Below, piece by piece: positions 63,691 through 64,000 of a stretch of DNA of 64,000 bases (positions within the stretch are counted from its first letter, which is position 1; each line of letters opens with the position of its first letter). The translations under genes and the position numbers were made by a program. The notes beneath the pieces were generated by a model. That model did no database searches and had not been told where the DNA came from. It worked only from the letters and a program-made list of their open reading frames with translations. Source of the stretch: Pseudomonas farsensis (GTDB lineage: Bacteria; Pseudomonadota; Gammaproteobacteria; Pseudomonadales; Pseudomonadaceae); assembly GCF_014268805.2 (NCBI RefSeq), contig NZ_JABWRF020000001.1:1312001-1376000 (forward strand). The letters are read 5' to 3'.

Positions 63691-64000
63691 ATGAAACACA
63701 AAATTCAGTCTCGCGGCCTGCGCAGCGAGATGAGCCCGCGCGCGCTCGATAAATGGAACCCCGCCATCCAAGCGGCCGTTGAGAACACCTCAGACACCAT
63801 CACGGTGTATGGGGTGATCGGCGAAGACTGGTACGGCGAGGGCGTCACGCTCAAGCGGATCGATGCAGCGCTGCGCGCCATCGGTGAGCGCGATGTCACC
63901 GTCTATATCAACTCGCCAGGCGGCGACATGTTTGAAGGCATCGCCATTTACCACCGCCTTCAGGAGCACAGTCACCAGGTCACCACCAAGGTGCTCGGCA
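63691..64000 (+). CDS. Head maturation protease, ClpP-like (partial)
   Basis: 103 codons to the window end. TVYINSPGGDMFEGIAIYHR is the ClpP-type strand and oxyanion-hole segment of S14 prohead proteases. The catalytic Ser, His and Asp lie beyond the window. Confidence 0.92.
   Translation, partial: MKHKIQSRGLRSEMSPRALDKWNPAIQAAVENTSDTITVYGVIGEDWYGEGVTLKRIDAALRAIGERDVTVYINSPGGDMFEGIAIYHRLQEHSHQVTTKVLG

Overview
The window looks like chromosome from a fluorescent pseudomonad of the Pseudomonas putida group. It has high GC, a uvrC-pgsA-tRNA-Gly block, an ansB next to an rbsBACRKD cluster, a thrS-infC-rpmI-rplT-pheS-pheT-ihfA-merR block, REP-like palindromes carrying a GCGGGCTTGTCCCGCG-type core, and DUF1654 and DUF1963 genes typical of this genus. 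The species assignment is inferred from gene content and order; no search was run.

Positions 1-35.8 kb are ordinary core chromosome. They hold the uvrC 3' end, pgsA, tRNA-Gly, nhaA, an MFS exporter, a dkgB-type reductase, galU, gor, glsA, and a run of small conserved or unknown genes (DUF1835, UPF0303/HbpS-like, DUF1963, DUF2986). A catalytically degenerate C39-like lipoprotein, puuB, two tandem tRNA-Val(GAC) genes, a SPOR-type lipoprotein, a RelA/SpoT-type HD hydrolase, a DUF1654 gene and ansB follow. The ribose cluster comes next: rbsB-rbsA-rbsC-rbsR-rbsK-rbsD plus an exported nucleoside hydrolase that could release ribose in the periplasm. A perfect 12-bp palindrome just after the rbsB promoter is the likely RbsR operator. 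The thrS to merR block then carries visible leader regulation: a tRNA-Thr anticodon-arm mimic before thrS, a probable ATT start for infC, and a terminator before pheS.

From about 35.8 kb to the window end lies one end of a lambdoid, HK97-type prophage integrated at tRNA-Pro(GGG). The leftward early arm (35.9-49.2 kb) contains the integrase, an excisionase-like protein, a chain of small genes joined by ATGA/GTGA overlaps, a TGT/DpdA-like protein, a C5-cytosine methyltransferase, a GIY-YIG protein, a YejK-like nucleoid protein, a ParB-like protein and several unknown genes. AT-richer plus-strand genes (40.8, 42.1-43.1 and 45.5 kb) interrupt this arm. The immunity region (49.7-53.5 kb) contains a CI-like S24 repressor, a Cro-like protein, and two clusters of a 13-bp operator (consensus TCACG-N3-CGTGA). 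It also holds a DUF1654 gene under a near-perfect LexA box and a membrane protein next to cI. The rightward arm (53.6-58.3 kb) contains O-like and P-like replication proteins, YbcO-like and VRR-NUC nucleases, a second tyrosine recombinase and a Q-like antiterminator. A TTGACA-N17-TATATT promoter starts inside the end of the Q-like gene and is followed by a terminator, as in lambda pR'/tR'. The late genes are a holin, an Acb2-type anti-CBASS candidate, an HNH protein, a cos-like region, terS, terL, a portal protein and the start of a ClpP-like head protease. The right end of the prophage is outside the window.

The strongest new observation is that two DUF1654 genes, one chromosomal and one in the prophage immunity region, are each preceded by a LexA-type SOS box at nearly the same distance. 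This suggests that DUF1654 is a damage-inducible family which the phage has recruited to its switch. Other leads are the Acb2-like gene, the TGT/DpdA-like gene beside a DNA methyltransferase, a two-gene membrane/GhoS-like-fold cassette, repeated leader hairpins in the leftward operon, and a recombinase embedded in the replication operon.
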